64,000 bases of DNA from Chryseobacterium ureilyticum (GCF_900156735.1 NZ_FTOL01000011.1:1-64000); one strand, 5' to 3'; shown: positions 1 through 8,466, counted from the first letter of the stretch. The notes: a model not told the origin generated them from the sequence alone. Numbers and translations: made by a program.

Positions 1-1050
1 AAAAATCAATATATTTACCAGTACAAGGATCACCTTGGAAACGTGAGAATAAGCTTTGGCAGAACCAGCGCAGGCGCTCTTGAAATTACAGATGCTAATG
101 ATTATTATCCATTTGGAATGAACCACCTAAAAACCGGAAATGCTTTCTTTGGACAGGGGAATTATAAGAATTATAAGTACAACGGTAAGGAGCTTCAGGA
201 AACGGGAATGTATGATTATGGAGCAAGGTTTTACATGCCTGATTTAGGAAGATGGGGAGTTGTAGATCCAAAGGGAGCTGAGTTTCCAGGTTGGTCACCA
301 TATAGTTATAGTCTTAATAATCCTATTCGATTTATTGATCCTGATGGAATGGCACCAAATGATATTGTATTTATTAATAATCGAGGTGTAGAAGTTCATC
401 GTATTAAAAGTGACACTCAATTTAAAACATATATACAAGAATCTACAAATGCAAGTAATAACCCTGCCCAAAGCACTGCAGGCTGGAAGTCAGTTCCTAT
501 GCCTAATATAATTCAACATAGACCGCAGTCTAATGAAGATGTATCTGGCGCAGCTTATCAGGAAAACGACTATCAAATTGCAGCAAGAACAGGCTATTTT
601 AATCAGGCTAAAAATTCTGGACAATTAAATTTAGTAACTGAAGGAGGGAATTCTATTCCGACTGAAGCTACAAAGGGAATTCCTGACTTAGACCCTACTT
701 TAGTTAAAGCTGTTACAGTTCAAGAGTCGAATGTAGGTACAACAGGTATTACAGATATTATGCAGGCTAATGTTCCTGGAGATTGGTCTAAGATGAAAAG
801 CAGTTATCAATTAACTAAAGGTGAAAAAACAAGCGAAACAAACTCTTTGTATGCGGGAACCAGAGTATTAGCTACAAAAGGATTTAAAGGAGGCGTTTCA
901 GTTGATTCAAAAACAGGAAAAGCTACCTATAAATTTCAAGGATGGGCAAAAGCTGTAGAAGCATATAATGGTGGTGGAACAGCAGGTTATCAAAAAAGTG
1001 TCTTACAAATGCAACAAGAATCTAAAAAACCTAAACCCTCAGATTATTAA
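1..1050 (+). CDS. RHS polymorphic toxin, C-terminal part, with lytic-transglycosylase-like tip (5' end outside window)
   Basis: The frame is open from base 1, so this is the 3' end of a longer RHS/YD-repeat gene. The first ~115 visible codons are the conserved RHS core end (YPFGM, YDYGARFYMPDLGRW, NPIRFIDPDG). After the DPDG boundary comes a variable tip. Its last ~140 residues resemble a lysozyme/lytic-transglycosylase fold: Glu242 (counted from base 1) in VTVQESNVG, then ITDIMQ, then AYNGGG about 80 residues later, then a Tyr. This is the E-S / (G)IMQ / AYN-Y order of SLT domains. Peptidoglycan in the periplasm of a competitor is the inferred target. The lipoprotein gene 3 bp downstream fits as immunity. 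The RHS call is firm; the enzymatic call is inferred from motifs. Confidence 0.85.
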   Translation, partial: KNQYIYQYKDHLGNVRISFGRTSAGALEITDANDYYPFGMNHLKTGNAFFGQGNYKNYKYNGKELQETGMYDYGARFYMPDLGRWGVVDPKGAEFPGWSPYSYSLNNPIRFIDPDGMAPNDIVFINNRGVEVHRIKSDTQFKTYIQESTNASNNPAQSTAGWKSVPMPNIIQHRPQSNEDVSGAAYQENDYQIAARTGYFNQAKNSGQLNLVTEGGNSIPTEATKGIPDLDPTLVKAVTVQESNVGTTGITDIMQANVPGDWSKMKSSYQLTKGEKTSETNSLYAGTRVLATKGFKGGVSVDSKTGKATYKFQGWAKAVEAYNGGGTAGYQKSVLQMQQESKKPKPSDY

Positions 1051-1053
1051 AAT

Positions 1054-1590
1054 ATGAAAAGATTTTTTTTGAGTTTAATTGTAATTTTATTTACGAGTTG
1101 TAATAAGTCAGATTTACAGCAGAATAGTAAAAATAAAGTTATTGAAACCAAGTTGGACTATTATGAACGTTGTAGAATATTAGTTTTAGAACAAAATACT
1201 CTTAATCAAGATTTTGGATTTACAAAAAAAGGAAAAGAAATTGATGAACAAGTAGTCACATATTTGGGGAATATCATCACCTCTAAAAAAGATACTCTAA
1301 AAATTTTAAACTCTGTTCATTACACAGGTGTTTATGATGACTCGAAGAGAGGAAGTGGACAAGTGTATATTTATACTGCACATAATAAGCTTTTAGGCTT
1401 TTATAATTTAGGTTCTGCAGATGCAGTACCTAGCAATATTGAGAATAAAGAGTTGATTTTTAAATACAACAATGAGAGTTGTAATCAAACTACCAAAATA
1501 AGTTTGAAAGATAGTATTCCAAGACAAATATTTATACAATGTACAAAAGAAGGCGGAGATATATATAATTTAGAAGCTGCTCATAATTAA
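1054..1590 (+). CDS. Lipoprotein, candidate immunity protein for the RHS tip
   Basis: A 178-residue protein with a lipoprotein signal (MKRFFLSLIVILFTSC; lipid-modified Cys16). It starts 3 bp after the RHS toxin stop, so the two are surely co-transcribed, and a hairpin terminator follows directly. I recognise no family. The mature part is polar and beta-rich with one further Cys near the end. An envelope-anchored location would suit protection against a peptidoglycan-cleaving toxin, because the immunity protein must act in the periplasm. The immunity role is inferred from position and location only. Confidence 0.7.
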   Translation: MKRFFLSLIVILFTSCNKSDLQQNSKNKVIETKLDYYERCRILVLEQNTLNQDFGFTKKGKEIDEQVVTYLGNIITSKKDTLKILNSVHYTGVYDDSKRGSGQVYIYTAHNKLLGFYNLGSADAVPSNIENKELIFKYNNESCNQTTKISLKDSIPRQIFIQCTKEGGDIYNLEAAHN

Positions 1591-1597
1591 ACTAAAG

Positions 1598-1620
1598 CCA
1601 ACTCAATTTGAGTTGGTTTT
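1598..1620 (+). terminator. Rho-independent terminator after the toxin-immunity pair
   Basis: Stem CCAACTCA (1598-1605) and TGAGTTGG (1609-1616) with a three-base loop, followed by a T-rich run. It closes the first RHS unit. Confidence 0.7.
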
Positions 1621-1659
1621 GTTGTTTTATAAGATGCTTTGCAGTTTAGTTTGTTTGAG

Positions 1660-1775
1660 AAATGCATCCAGGAGAGCGAAGACATGCTTTTACTTCCTCA
1701 CGCTCATATCTACCTATGACAGCACCGTGGACACCTACGAGTTTGCTCACTTCGTCCTGTCACATCTTTTTATTT
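1660..1775. other. GC-richer structured spacer between the two RHS tip units
   Basis: This stretch is visibly richer in G and C than its AT-rich flanks and has no convincing ORF. It contains inverted repeats: GAGCG (1674-1678) with CGCTC (1701-1705), and TGACAG (1717-1722) with CTGTCA (1757-1762). It could be a structured RNA, a dispersed repeat or a decayed insertion. I could not assign it to a known family. Confidence 0.35.
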
Positions 1776-1914
1776 TTTCTTACTTCTGTAAGACCCTTAC
1801 CAAAGGTTATAGATTTTATAAATGTATTAAAATGATAAGAAATTAAAATTCTCATGAATCTGATTTGATAAGCTTACATTTATGAGACTTATAAATTGAG
1901 ATTGTTTTGATTTT

Positions 1915-2847
1915 GTGAAAAATCAATATATTTACCAGTACAAGGATCACCTTGGAAACGTGAGAATAAGCTTTGGCAGAACCAGCGCAGGCGCTCTTGA
2001 AATTACGGATGCCAATGATTATTATCCGTTCGGGATGAATCACCTAAAAACTGGAAATGCCTTCTTTGGACAGGGGAATTATAAGAACTACAAGTATCAA
2101 GGACAAGAGTTGCAAGAAACTGGCTTCTATTCTTTTAAATGGAGGAACTATATGCCGGATGTAGGACGGTTTTTTAATATAGATCCATTGGCAGATAAAT
2201 ATAGAAAATGGAGTCCATATACATTTAGTGGGAATATAGTAATTAATGCTAGAGAAATTGAAGGTTTAGAGCCATACGTTTTATTTGGATCAATAGATGC
2301 TGCTGCAGAAAATTTTGGTCAATAATATAATGGGTTTTCAATTATGATGAATAGGGAGTATGGGTCAACAATTTATAGTGTCAAAACCTCCGTAAATGGT
2401 GTTGAAAACACACAATATGCATATTCACAACCTGCAATAGGTGATTCTACAGGTGCTGCTGTAACACCTAGCTTACCACCTAGTGGAACAACTTCTGTTG
2501 CGGACGCTCATACACATTCAGCGTATGATAAAGCTTATGATAATAATGAATTTTCAGGATCAAAGACAGGTGATAATCTAACATCTAAAATTGGTGATAT
2601 TGGAGACAACAATAAAACAGGTTTAACAGGATATATTGCAACACCAAATGGCTCTTTGCAAAAATATGATCCCAAAAGTGGTCTTATATCGACGATTAAT
2701 ACAAATTTGCCTAGTGATCCTAATGATCCTAATCGGTTAAATAATATTTCACCGGTTGTTTCACCAACAGTTACAATACCTCCATTACCTGCACAACCAA
2801 CAACTATAAAACCAGTTGAAATAGAACAAAAAATTGAAAAACCTTAA
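1915..2847 (+). pseudogene. Displaced RHS core end with DUF4329-like tip, interrupted by one in-frame TAA
   Basis: One continuous frame runs from a GTG at 1915 to the stop at 2845-2847, broken only by TAA at 2323-2325. The first ~60 codons repeat the RHS core of the upstream gene: bases 1918-2006 are identical to 1-89. The sequence then passes through DPLADKYRKWSPY into a tip. That tip resembles DUF4329: AAAENFG, stop, YNGFSIMMNREYGSTIY, then ADAHTHSAYD (His codons 2509 and 2515), then TPNGSLQKYDP. The conserved block reads straight across the TAA in the same frame, so a CAA-to-TAA change is the simplest explanation. As it stands the frame gives 1915-2325 (136 aa) and possibly 2344-2847 (167 aa). 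It has no full-length RHS gene of its own, so it looks like a silent tip cassette. Confidence 0.75.
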
Positions 2848-2857
2848 TATTTATATT

Positions 2858-3175
2858 ATGAAAAAAAAAATCTTATCAATATTTGTATTATTTATATTCT
2901 ATTCATGCAAATCACAGATAAATGACACCGTTAAAGCAAGTAATTTATCAAATATTAATGATTATATTAACACAAAAGAGGTTGCACTTAAAATAGCTGA
3001 AGCTGTCTGGCTTTCCATGTACGGAGACAAAATTGAAAGATCACGACCATTTAATGTCACTCTAAAAGATAATATATGGATAATTGAGGGTACTCTACAT
3101 GAAAGAAAAGGTGGTGTTCCATATATCAAAATTCAAAAAGACGGGAAGATACTAAAAGTCACACACGGAAAATAA
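2858..3175 (+). CDS. NTF2-fold (YbbC/YhhH-like) immunity lipoprotein
   Basis: A 105-residue protein starting at the ATG at 2858. I prefer this over an upstream in-frame start at 2834 because it gives a clean lipoprotein signal (MKKKILSIFVLFIFYSC). The mature part has the pattern of NTF2-fold immunity proteins of polymorphic toxin systems: ALKIAEAVWLSMYGDKI, then WIIEGTLHERKGGVPYIKI, then a DGKIL.VTHGK end. It starts 10 bp after the DUF4329-like tip, the classic effector-immunity order. The family match is from memory of the consensus. It appears intact although its partner has a stop codon. Confidence 0.75.
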   Translation: MKKKILSIFVLFIFYSCKSQINDTVKASNLSNINDYINTKEVALKIAEAVWLSMYGDKIERSRPFNVTLKDNIWIIEGTLHERKGGVPYIKIQKDGKILKVTHGK

Positions 3176-3523
3176 GTTTTAGTTTTTAAAAAGATTGAAG
3201 AAGATAATGCTATTATTAAAAGTAAAAACTCTCTGCCTTCCATTCAATAATTAGTTGCTAAATGAACATTAAGAAAATAGAAATACTGGTATATTGAAAA
3301 TAAGAAAATATCAATTGGTGTTATAAAGAGAAAAAAGTATACTTAATAAAATAAATAAGCTTTTTAGCACAATTAATAAAAACCATTGCAAAATTGCAGT
3401 GGTTTTTTATTATTCTAAACTTCATAAAAATCATTTGAAAAATGCATTACTAAATTTAAACTACTCCAAAATGTAACAAATTCACCCCAACATCCCACTA
3501 ATACAATCAAAAAACTAATTCCA
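3176..3523. other. Intergenic region of about 350 bp
   Basis: AT-rich and without a credible ORF. Apart from the hairpin at 3383-3409 I see nothing in it. Confidence 0.5.
3383..3409 (+). terminator. Hairpin terminator
   Basis: CCATTGCA (3383-3390) pairs with TGCAGTGG (3395-3402), with one G-T wobble, followed by six T. It is probably the end of the second RHS tip/immunity unit. Confidence 0.55.
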
Positions 3524-4888
3524 ATGAAAATAAAATCCACACTATTATTACTACTCCTTGCCAATTCCGTTTTTGCTCAGAAAGTATGTAATGAATTTTA
3601 TCATCAAAAATTTACTCAGAAACAATTGGAGCAGGATGTGGATTTTATAAAAGAAAAGATTGTGAATGCTCATGTAAATCCTTTTACGGAAATTTCAAAA
3701 GAAGAGTTTGAGAAGAAATATACAGATATTCGCAAGTCCATGAAAGATGGAATGACCCAAAAGGATTTCTATTACCTTGCCAAACCGTTGATTGTGACAT
3801 TAAACGATGAACACAGCAGCTTATCTGATTATTGCGTGACAGACAGTATTAAAAACAATATGAAGGTTTTACCACTGAAATTTAAGTATGATAGTGTTAA
3901 AATGATTTTGACGGAAAACTATTCTGATAACCAACTGAATATTGGAGATGAATTAACTTATTTAAATAATATTCCTATCAATGAAGTATTGAAAACCTGT
4001 GCTCAGACCATTCCCGGAGATAAAGACGAAAGGGTTTCGATGGCTGTCGACAAGTTCTGGATTATGATCAATAAATTCTGCTATTTCATCAAAGATAATT
4101 ATGATCTGAAATTCAAAAGCGGAAATCAAACGGTTGTCAAAAGTATTTCTTTGGAACAGTTAAGGAAAAACGCTTCAAATACACCACAGAAAAAGCAGGA
4201 AAAGTTTAAGCCTATTGATTATAAGAAAATTAAAGATGCTGGCTATCTGGCTGTGAATACCTTCAATGACAGACAAACATATCCTATTGAAGAATGGAAA
4301 AAAAAATTCGACAGCATTTTTACCCAAATTAGAAAAGATAATGTAAAAAAGATAGTCATTGATGTGCACAACAATTCAGGCGGAAATTCTGCGATAGGTA
4401 ATCTTTTGATCAGTTATTTTTCAGATAAATCTTATAATACTTATCAGGGAAGGTGGAAGAAAAGCCAGGAATATGTAGACTATCTGAAAAAAGAAAATGA
4501 AAGCGTTCCTGATTATGAAAAACTTAAGAACGGAGACTATTATCCCATGAAGTCACATTCAGTAAAAGCCTCAAAGATTCCATTAAAATTTAATGGAAAG
4601 ACTTATGTGATTGTAGGAAAAAATACGTTTTCAAGTGCAATGATGTTTGGTGCAATCGTTTTGGATAATAAACTGGCGGAAGTAGTAGGAGAGATCCCCG
4701 AAAAAGGACATCCCAACCATTTTGGGGAACTTATCGAATTCCAGACACCCAATACGAAACTTGATTTCCGTTTTGGCGTTAAAGAATGGATAAGACCCGC
4801 AGGAAACATTACCCCGAACAAACTTATTCCTACAAAAATCATTGATTTAAATGATAAAACAGAAGAACAGATTATTGAACAACTTTAA
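3524..4888 (+). CDS. S41 family peptidase, secreted
   Basis: A 454-residue protein with a Sec signal peptide (MKIKSTLLLLLLANSVFAQ). The C-terminal half has the tail-specific protease (S41) core: KKIVIDVHNNSGGNS (strand plus GG loop), then VIVGKNTFSSAMMFG, where Ser370 or Ser371 would be the nucleophile. It ends with a segment of the IRPAGNITPNKLIPT type, as in other S41 hydrolases. I see no clear PDZ domain. Such proteins sit in the periplasm or on the surface; the substrate is unknown. It stands alone between terminators. Confidence 0.8.
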   Translation: MKIKSTLLLLLLANSVFAQKVCNEFYHQKFTQKQLEQDVDFIKEKIVNAHVNPFTEISKEEFEKKYTDIRKSMKDGMTQKDFYYLAKPLIVTLNDEHSSLSDYCVTDSIKNNMKVLPLKFKYDSVKMILTENYSDNQLNIGDELTYLNNIPINEVLKTCAQTIPGDKDERVSMAVDKFWIMINKFCYFIKDNYDLKFKSGNQTVVKSISLEQLRKNASNTPQKKQEKFKPIDYKKIKDAGYLAVNTFNDRQTYPIEEWKKKFDSIFTQIRKDNVKKIVIDVHNNSGGNSAIGNLLISYFSDKSYNTYQGRWKKSQEYVDYLKKENESVPDYEKLKNGDYYPMKSHSVKASKIPLKFNGKTYVIVGKNTFSSAMMFGAIVLDNKLAEVVGEIPEKGHPNHFGELIEFQTPNTKLDFRFGVKEWIRPAGNITPNKLIPTKIIDLNDKTEEQIIEQL

Positions 4889-4906
4889 TCTGATTTTAAT
4901 AAATGA

Positions 4907-4942
4907 AAAGCAGAACAGAAATCAATCCTGTTCTGCTTTTTT
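4907..4942. terminator. Bidirectional terminator between convergent peptidase genes
   Basis: AAAAGCAGAACAG pairs with CTGTTCTGCTTTT across a short loop, with A and T runs on both sides. It serves the S41 gene on the left and the M28 gene on the right. Confidence 0.8.
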
Positions 4943-4958
4943 ATAAAGCTCAAAATAC

Positions 4959-6131
4959 TTATCTGTCAATCAGAATATTTTTGACAAGTGTTTGATCACC
5001 TACTTTTAAAATCCCAATATACAATCCTTTTTCTAATGTTGAAACATTGATGCTGGTTTGATCGTTTACTTTAAGCAAAGATCTTCCTGCTAAATTGGTC
5101 AGTTCAAAACTGAACTTATCATTTTTTTCCGGTAACTCAATATTTAACACATTACGTGCTGGGTTAGGATATATTTTCGCTGTTTCCAAAGAGTTATTGG
5201 CTGCTGTTTTATTCATTAGCAGAGTAGTGGAAGCAGTAGCAAAATGCTGTAAGGCTCCTACAGTTGCTTTTCCTATATTATAAACATAAACAGGATCTAC
5301 ATTGGCAAAAGTATCCTTGGAAGTATGTGGATAGCTGCTTCGTATTCTCTCAAAGAATCCTGTAATTACTTCACCTTTCTGTTCAAAAGGAATATAATCT
5401 GTATCTTCCGCAGGATCTACAGCCGTTTGAAGAGGAGAATAAAGCGCTGTACAGTTTCTAAGTTGTTGTGTCACAGCTGCAGATGCTGCATTATTACTGG
5501 AAAGTCCGCCCTGATCTTCATCACAGTATACGGTATTGTTATTATTGCCTTTTACACCGCCTACCTGATCCAGGTTAAATACCAATTTTATATCCAATTT
5601 ACGGATACCTCCCTGATAAACAACATTATTTACATAGTGAGAACTCCCTATTAATCCCTGTTCTTCTCCAGAAAAGTGAATGAATTTAATAGAGTAATCT
5701 GTAGGAACATCTTTTAATATCCTTGCTGCTTCCAGAATAATAGAAGTTCCGCTTCCATTATCATTCACTCCCGGACCATTAATGGTATCAAAGTGTCCGC
5801 AAATAATCACATATTTGTTGGGATAAAGAGTTCCGGTCTTAGTGATGATCAGGTTTTTAGAAGTTGCCGAGCCGTAGGTAAAAGGGCTTTCTACTATTTG
5901 ACTTGCCGTGTATCCATAAGAAAGATACTTATTTTTGATCCAGTTTAAAGCATTTGTATTAGCTTGGGTTCCTGTTTTTTTGATTCCAAGATTTCCAAAA
6001 TCCTGAAGGTTTGCCGTAATGTTGGCTTGGGTAACCATATCAGCTCTATCTTTATAAGCCTGAATAAAATTTTGTGCAGCAAGACTCTGCATCATCAATG
6101 CAGCACATGCAAATGTGGTAATTCTTTTCAT
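4959..6131 (-). CDS. M28 family metallopeptidase with T9SS sorting domain
   Basis: A 390-residue secreted protein with signal peptide MKRITTFACAALMMQSLAAQ. The M28 (aminopeptidase Y/S-like) zinc ligands are all visible: His113 (CGHFDT), Asp124 (GVNDNGSG), Glu156/Glu157 (SGEEQG), Asp188 (NLDQVGG) and His269 (SYPHTSKDT). Residues from about 319 (KIYPNPARNVLN) form a T9SS type A sorting domain, so the enzyme should be exported across the outer membrane. It is a tandem paralogue of the next gene, with near-identical catalytic blocks. The likely role is release of amino acids from extracellular peptides. Confidence 0.88.
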   Translation of the reverse strand: MKRITTFACAALMMQSLAAQNFIQAYKDRADMVTQANITANLQDFGNLGIKKTGTQANTNALNWIKNKYLSYGYTASQIVESPFTYGSATSKNLIITKTGTLYPNKYVIICGHFDTINGPGVNDNGSGTSIILEAARILKDVPTDYSIKFIHFSGEEQGLIGSSHYVNNVVYQGGIRKLDIKLVFNLDQVGGVKGNNNNTVYCDEDQGGLSSNNAASAAVTQQLRNCTALYSPLQTAVDPAEDTDYIPFEQKGEVITGFFERIRSSYPHTSKDTFANVDPVYVYNIGKATVGALQHFATASTTLLMNKTAANNSLETAKIYPNPARNVLNIELPEKNDKFSFELTNLAGRSLLKVNDQTSINVSTLEKGLYIGILKVGDQTLVKNILIDR

Positions 6132-6268
6132 ATAATTTATTTTGTTTGGTAACGCGAATGTAGTAAATAAATCACAATGAAGTGTTTAAAATTTTATGGA
6201 TTCCATAATTATTTTATAAAAAAATAAGAGAGTGTTATTTAATGTTTTGATAAACAATATATTGCTAT

Positions 6269-6300
6269 AAAACAAAACCCTTTGAACGGATTCAAAGGGC
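6269..6300 (-). terminator. Terminator of the second M28 gene
   Basis: Read on the minus strand, CCCTTTGAA and TTCAAAGGG pair across a four-base loop and are followed by TTTTGTTTT. Confidence 0.75.
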
Positions 6301-6336
6301 TAAAATATTTTCAATAGAAGATGATTTTAAATAAAA

Positions 6337-7518
6337 CTATCTTGCTACAAGAACTTTTCTTACCACAATTTGATCTCCTGTTTTTAAAACTCCTACATAA
6401 GCACCATTTTCCAGATTTGAAACATCCACTTTTGTCTGATTTTCAGTTTTAAGTAATAATCGTCCTTGAAAATCTGTAATTTCAAAACTGAAATTCTTTA
6501 TCTTAGAATCAGGTAATTTAAGATTAATGGTATTTTTTACCGGGTTAGGGTAGATCTGTAGTTCTTCCAAAGAATTCTTTGAAGTGACCTCATGCGTTCC
6601 TAAAGTTTCTAAAGCCGTTGCAAAATGTTGTAATGCTCCTACAGAGGCTTTTCCAATCTTGTAAATATATACCGGATCAGTATTGGCAAAAGTATCATCA
6701 ACCGAATGAGGGAAATTACTTCTGATTCTTTCAAAAAAACCGGTAATGATTTCACCTTTCTGCTCAAAAGGAATATAATCCGTATTTTCAGCAGGATCAA
6801 CCTCTGTCTGCAAAGGAGAATATAATGCCGTACAGTTTCTAAGTTGTTGTGTCACAGCAGTAGATGCAGCATTGTTACCAGGAAGTCCTCCTTGATCTTC
6901 ATCACAGTATACCACATTATTGCTGGTGCTATTGCTCATTTTTCCTCCTACCTGATCGAGATTAAAGACCAGTTTAATATCAAGAACACGAGTACTTCCC
7001 TGATAGGCTACATTGTTGGCGTAATGATAACTGCCTTTTAATCCTTGTTCCTCTCCAGAGAAATGAATAAATTTTATTGAATATTCTGTAGAAACCGTTC
7101 TCAGAATTCTTGCAGCTTCAAGCATAATGGAAGTTCCGCTGCCATTATCGTTTACGCCAGGTCCGTTAATGGAATCAAAATGTCCACAAATAATAACGTA
7201 CTTATTAGGATATAAAGTTCCTTGCTTCGTAATAACAAGGTTTTTTGAATTAGTAACTGAAAAGCTGAAAGGATCTTCCACAATTTGATCAGCAGTATAT
7301 CCGTAAGAAAGATATTTTTCTTTAAGCCAGTTGAGGGCGTTTGCATTTTCCTGTGAGCCAGTGGTCTTTATTCCCAAAGCGGCAAACTGCTGTAAATTCG
7401 TAATGATATTGGATTGGGAAACAGCGTCAGCTCTGTCCTTGTAAGCCTGAATAAAACTTTGAGCTCCAATACTTTGCATTGCTATTGATGTGAACAAAAA
7501 TACAGCGATTTTTTTCAT
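6337..7518 (-). CDS. M28 family metallopeptidase with T9SS sorting domain (paralogue)
   Basis: A 393-residue paralogue of the downstream M28 gene, in the same orientation. Signal peptide MKKIAVFLFTSIAMQSIGAQ. Metal ligands are conserved: His113 (CGHFDS), Asp124 (NDNGSG), Glu156/157 (SGEEQG), Asp188 (NLDQVGG) and a His in NFPHSVDDT. The C-terminus (IYPNPVKNTINLKLP to end) is a T9SS type A sorting domain. It has its own terminator and a promoter-sized gap before the second copy, so the two may be regulated separately. Confidence 0.88.
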   Translation of the reverse strand: MKKIAVFLFTSIAMQSIGAQSFIQAYKDRADAVSQSNIITNLQQFAALGIKTTGSQENANALNWLKEKYLSYGYTADQIVEDPFSFSVTNSKNLVITKQGTLYPNKYVIICGHFDSINGPGVNDNGSGTSIMLEAARILRTVSTEYSIKFIHFSGEEQGLKGSYHYANNVAYQGSTRVLDIKLVFNLDQVGGKMSNSTSNNVVYCDEDQGGLPGNNAASTAVTQQLRNCTALYSPLQTEVDPAENTDYIPFEQKGEIITGFFERIRSNFPHSVDDTFANTDPVYIYKIGKASVGALQHFATALETLGTHEVTSKNSLEELQIYPNPVKNTINLKLPDSKIKNFSFEITDFQGRLLLKTENQTKVDVSNLENGAYVGVLKTGDQIVVRKVLVAR

Positions 7519-7680
7519 TTTATAATTGATCTGTTTTTCGGGTGCTAATATAGTAATTAATCAGTGTTTTCTGTAGGTATTTGGTATATATTATTTTGTT
7601 TGATTTGTGAATTAATAATTGCGTTATGTCAAAATGCTTATTACTAATGAATTATCTCTTATCTGTATTCATCTGCTATT

Positions 7681-7709
7681 AAACAAAAAAATCCCGGAAA
7701 ATTCCGGGA
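7681..7709 (-). terminator. Terminator of rpmI-rplT
   Basis: TCCCGGAA (7692-7699) pairs with TTCCGGGA (7702-7709). On the minus strand a run of seven T follows. Confidence 0.85.
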
Positions 7710-7740
7710 CTTATATTGATAACAAAAATAGTATTCTACA

Positions 7741-8085
7741 TTATTTTACTTGATCTACAACTGCTTTGAAAGCTTCAGGGTGATTCATTGCTAAATCTGC
7801 TAAAACTTTTCTGTTAAGCTCGATGTTGTTCTTTTTAAGAGCTCCCATAAATTGAGAGTAAGACATTCCGTGCTCTCTAGTTCCCGCGTTGATACGAGTG
7901 ATCCAAAGTGCTCTGAAATTTCTCTTTTTCTCTTTTCTACCACGGTAAGCATATTGCATTGCTTTTTCTACCGCGTTTTTAGCTACAGTCCAAACGTTCT
8001 TTCTTCTTCCGAAGAAACCTTTAGCTTGCTTAAAAATTTTCTTTCTGCGAGCTCTTGAAGCTACTGCATTTACTGATCTTGGCAT
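7741..8085 (-). CDS. rplT: 50S ribosomal protein L20
   Basis: 114 residues of typical L20 length and sequence: MPRSVNAVASRARRKKI at the start, then KQAKGFFGRRKNVW and YRGRKEKKRNFRALWI. L20 binds 23S rRNA early in large-subunit assembly and in other bacteria also represses its own operon. It lies 120 bp downstream of rpmI and is followed by a strong terminator. infC is not adjacent but about 14 kb away on the same strand. Confidence 0.97.
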   Translation of the reverse strand: MPRSVNAVASRARRKKIFKQAKGFFGRRKNVWTVAKNAVEKAMQYAYRGRKEKKRNFRALWITRINAGTREHGMSYSQFMGALKKNNIELNRKVLADLAMNHPEAFKAVVDQVK

Positions 8086-8205
8086 AATTTAAATTGTTTT
8101 TTTGAAAAGGGCGGCAACTGATGTTACTCTTATTTGCACCGTTTCAGGGTTAAATTGTTGAATTTGTTTTTGAATTCTTATAAACCGAATATAGATTTAT
8201 AAAAA

Positions 8206-8403
8206 CTACTTAATTGCTAATTGACGTTGAACGCTTTTCTCGTCCACTTTAGCTACGTAAGAAGTAGTAGTAAGATTTCTCTTCTGCTTAGTTTCTTTCT
8301 TAGTTAAGATGTGGCTTTTGTAAGCGTTTTTTCTTTTGATCTTACCAGATCCGGTAAGAGCAAAACGTTTCTTAGCACCTGATTTCGTTTTTAATTTTGG
8401 CAT
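8206..8403 (-). CDS. rpmI: 50S ribosomal protein L35
   Basis: 65 residues, basic, with the L35 pattern MPKLKTKSGAKKRFALTG.GK.KRKNAYKSHIL. It is first gene of the rpmI-rplT pair. A clear -7 box stands about 75 bp upstream, so the pair has its own promoter rather than depending on infC transcription. Confidence 0.96.
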   Translation of the reverse strand: MPKLKTKSGAKKRFALTGSGKIKRKNAYKSHILTKKETKQKRNLTTTSYVAKVDEKSVQRQLAIK

Positions 8404-8451
8404 TGTTCTGCTTTTTTATTGTTTTTGTTATCAATATCTGTTTTGGCTATC

Positions 8452-8466
8452 CCTGAAGACATCAGG
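8452..8466 (-). promoter_or_regulatory. Small inverted repeat in the rpmI leader
   Basis: CCTGA (8452-8456) and TCAGG (8462-8466) flank a five-base loop. It would lie at the 5' end of the rpmI-rplT mRNA if transcription starts just below 8479. L20 or L35 autoregulatory leaders exist in other phyla; a role here is only a possibility. Confidence 0.3.

Noticed and set aside
1613..1846. 77-codon open frame after the first RHS unit
   Set aside because: It starts inside a terminator, has poor amino-acid composition and overlaps the structured spacer. No domain or good start signal.
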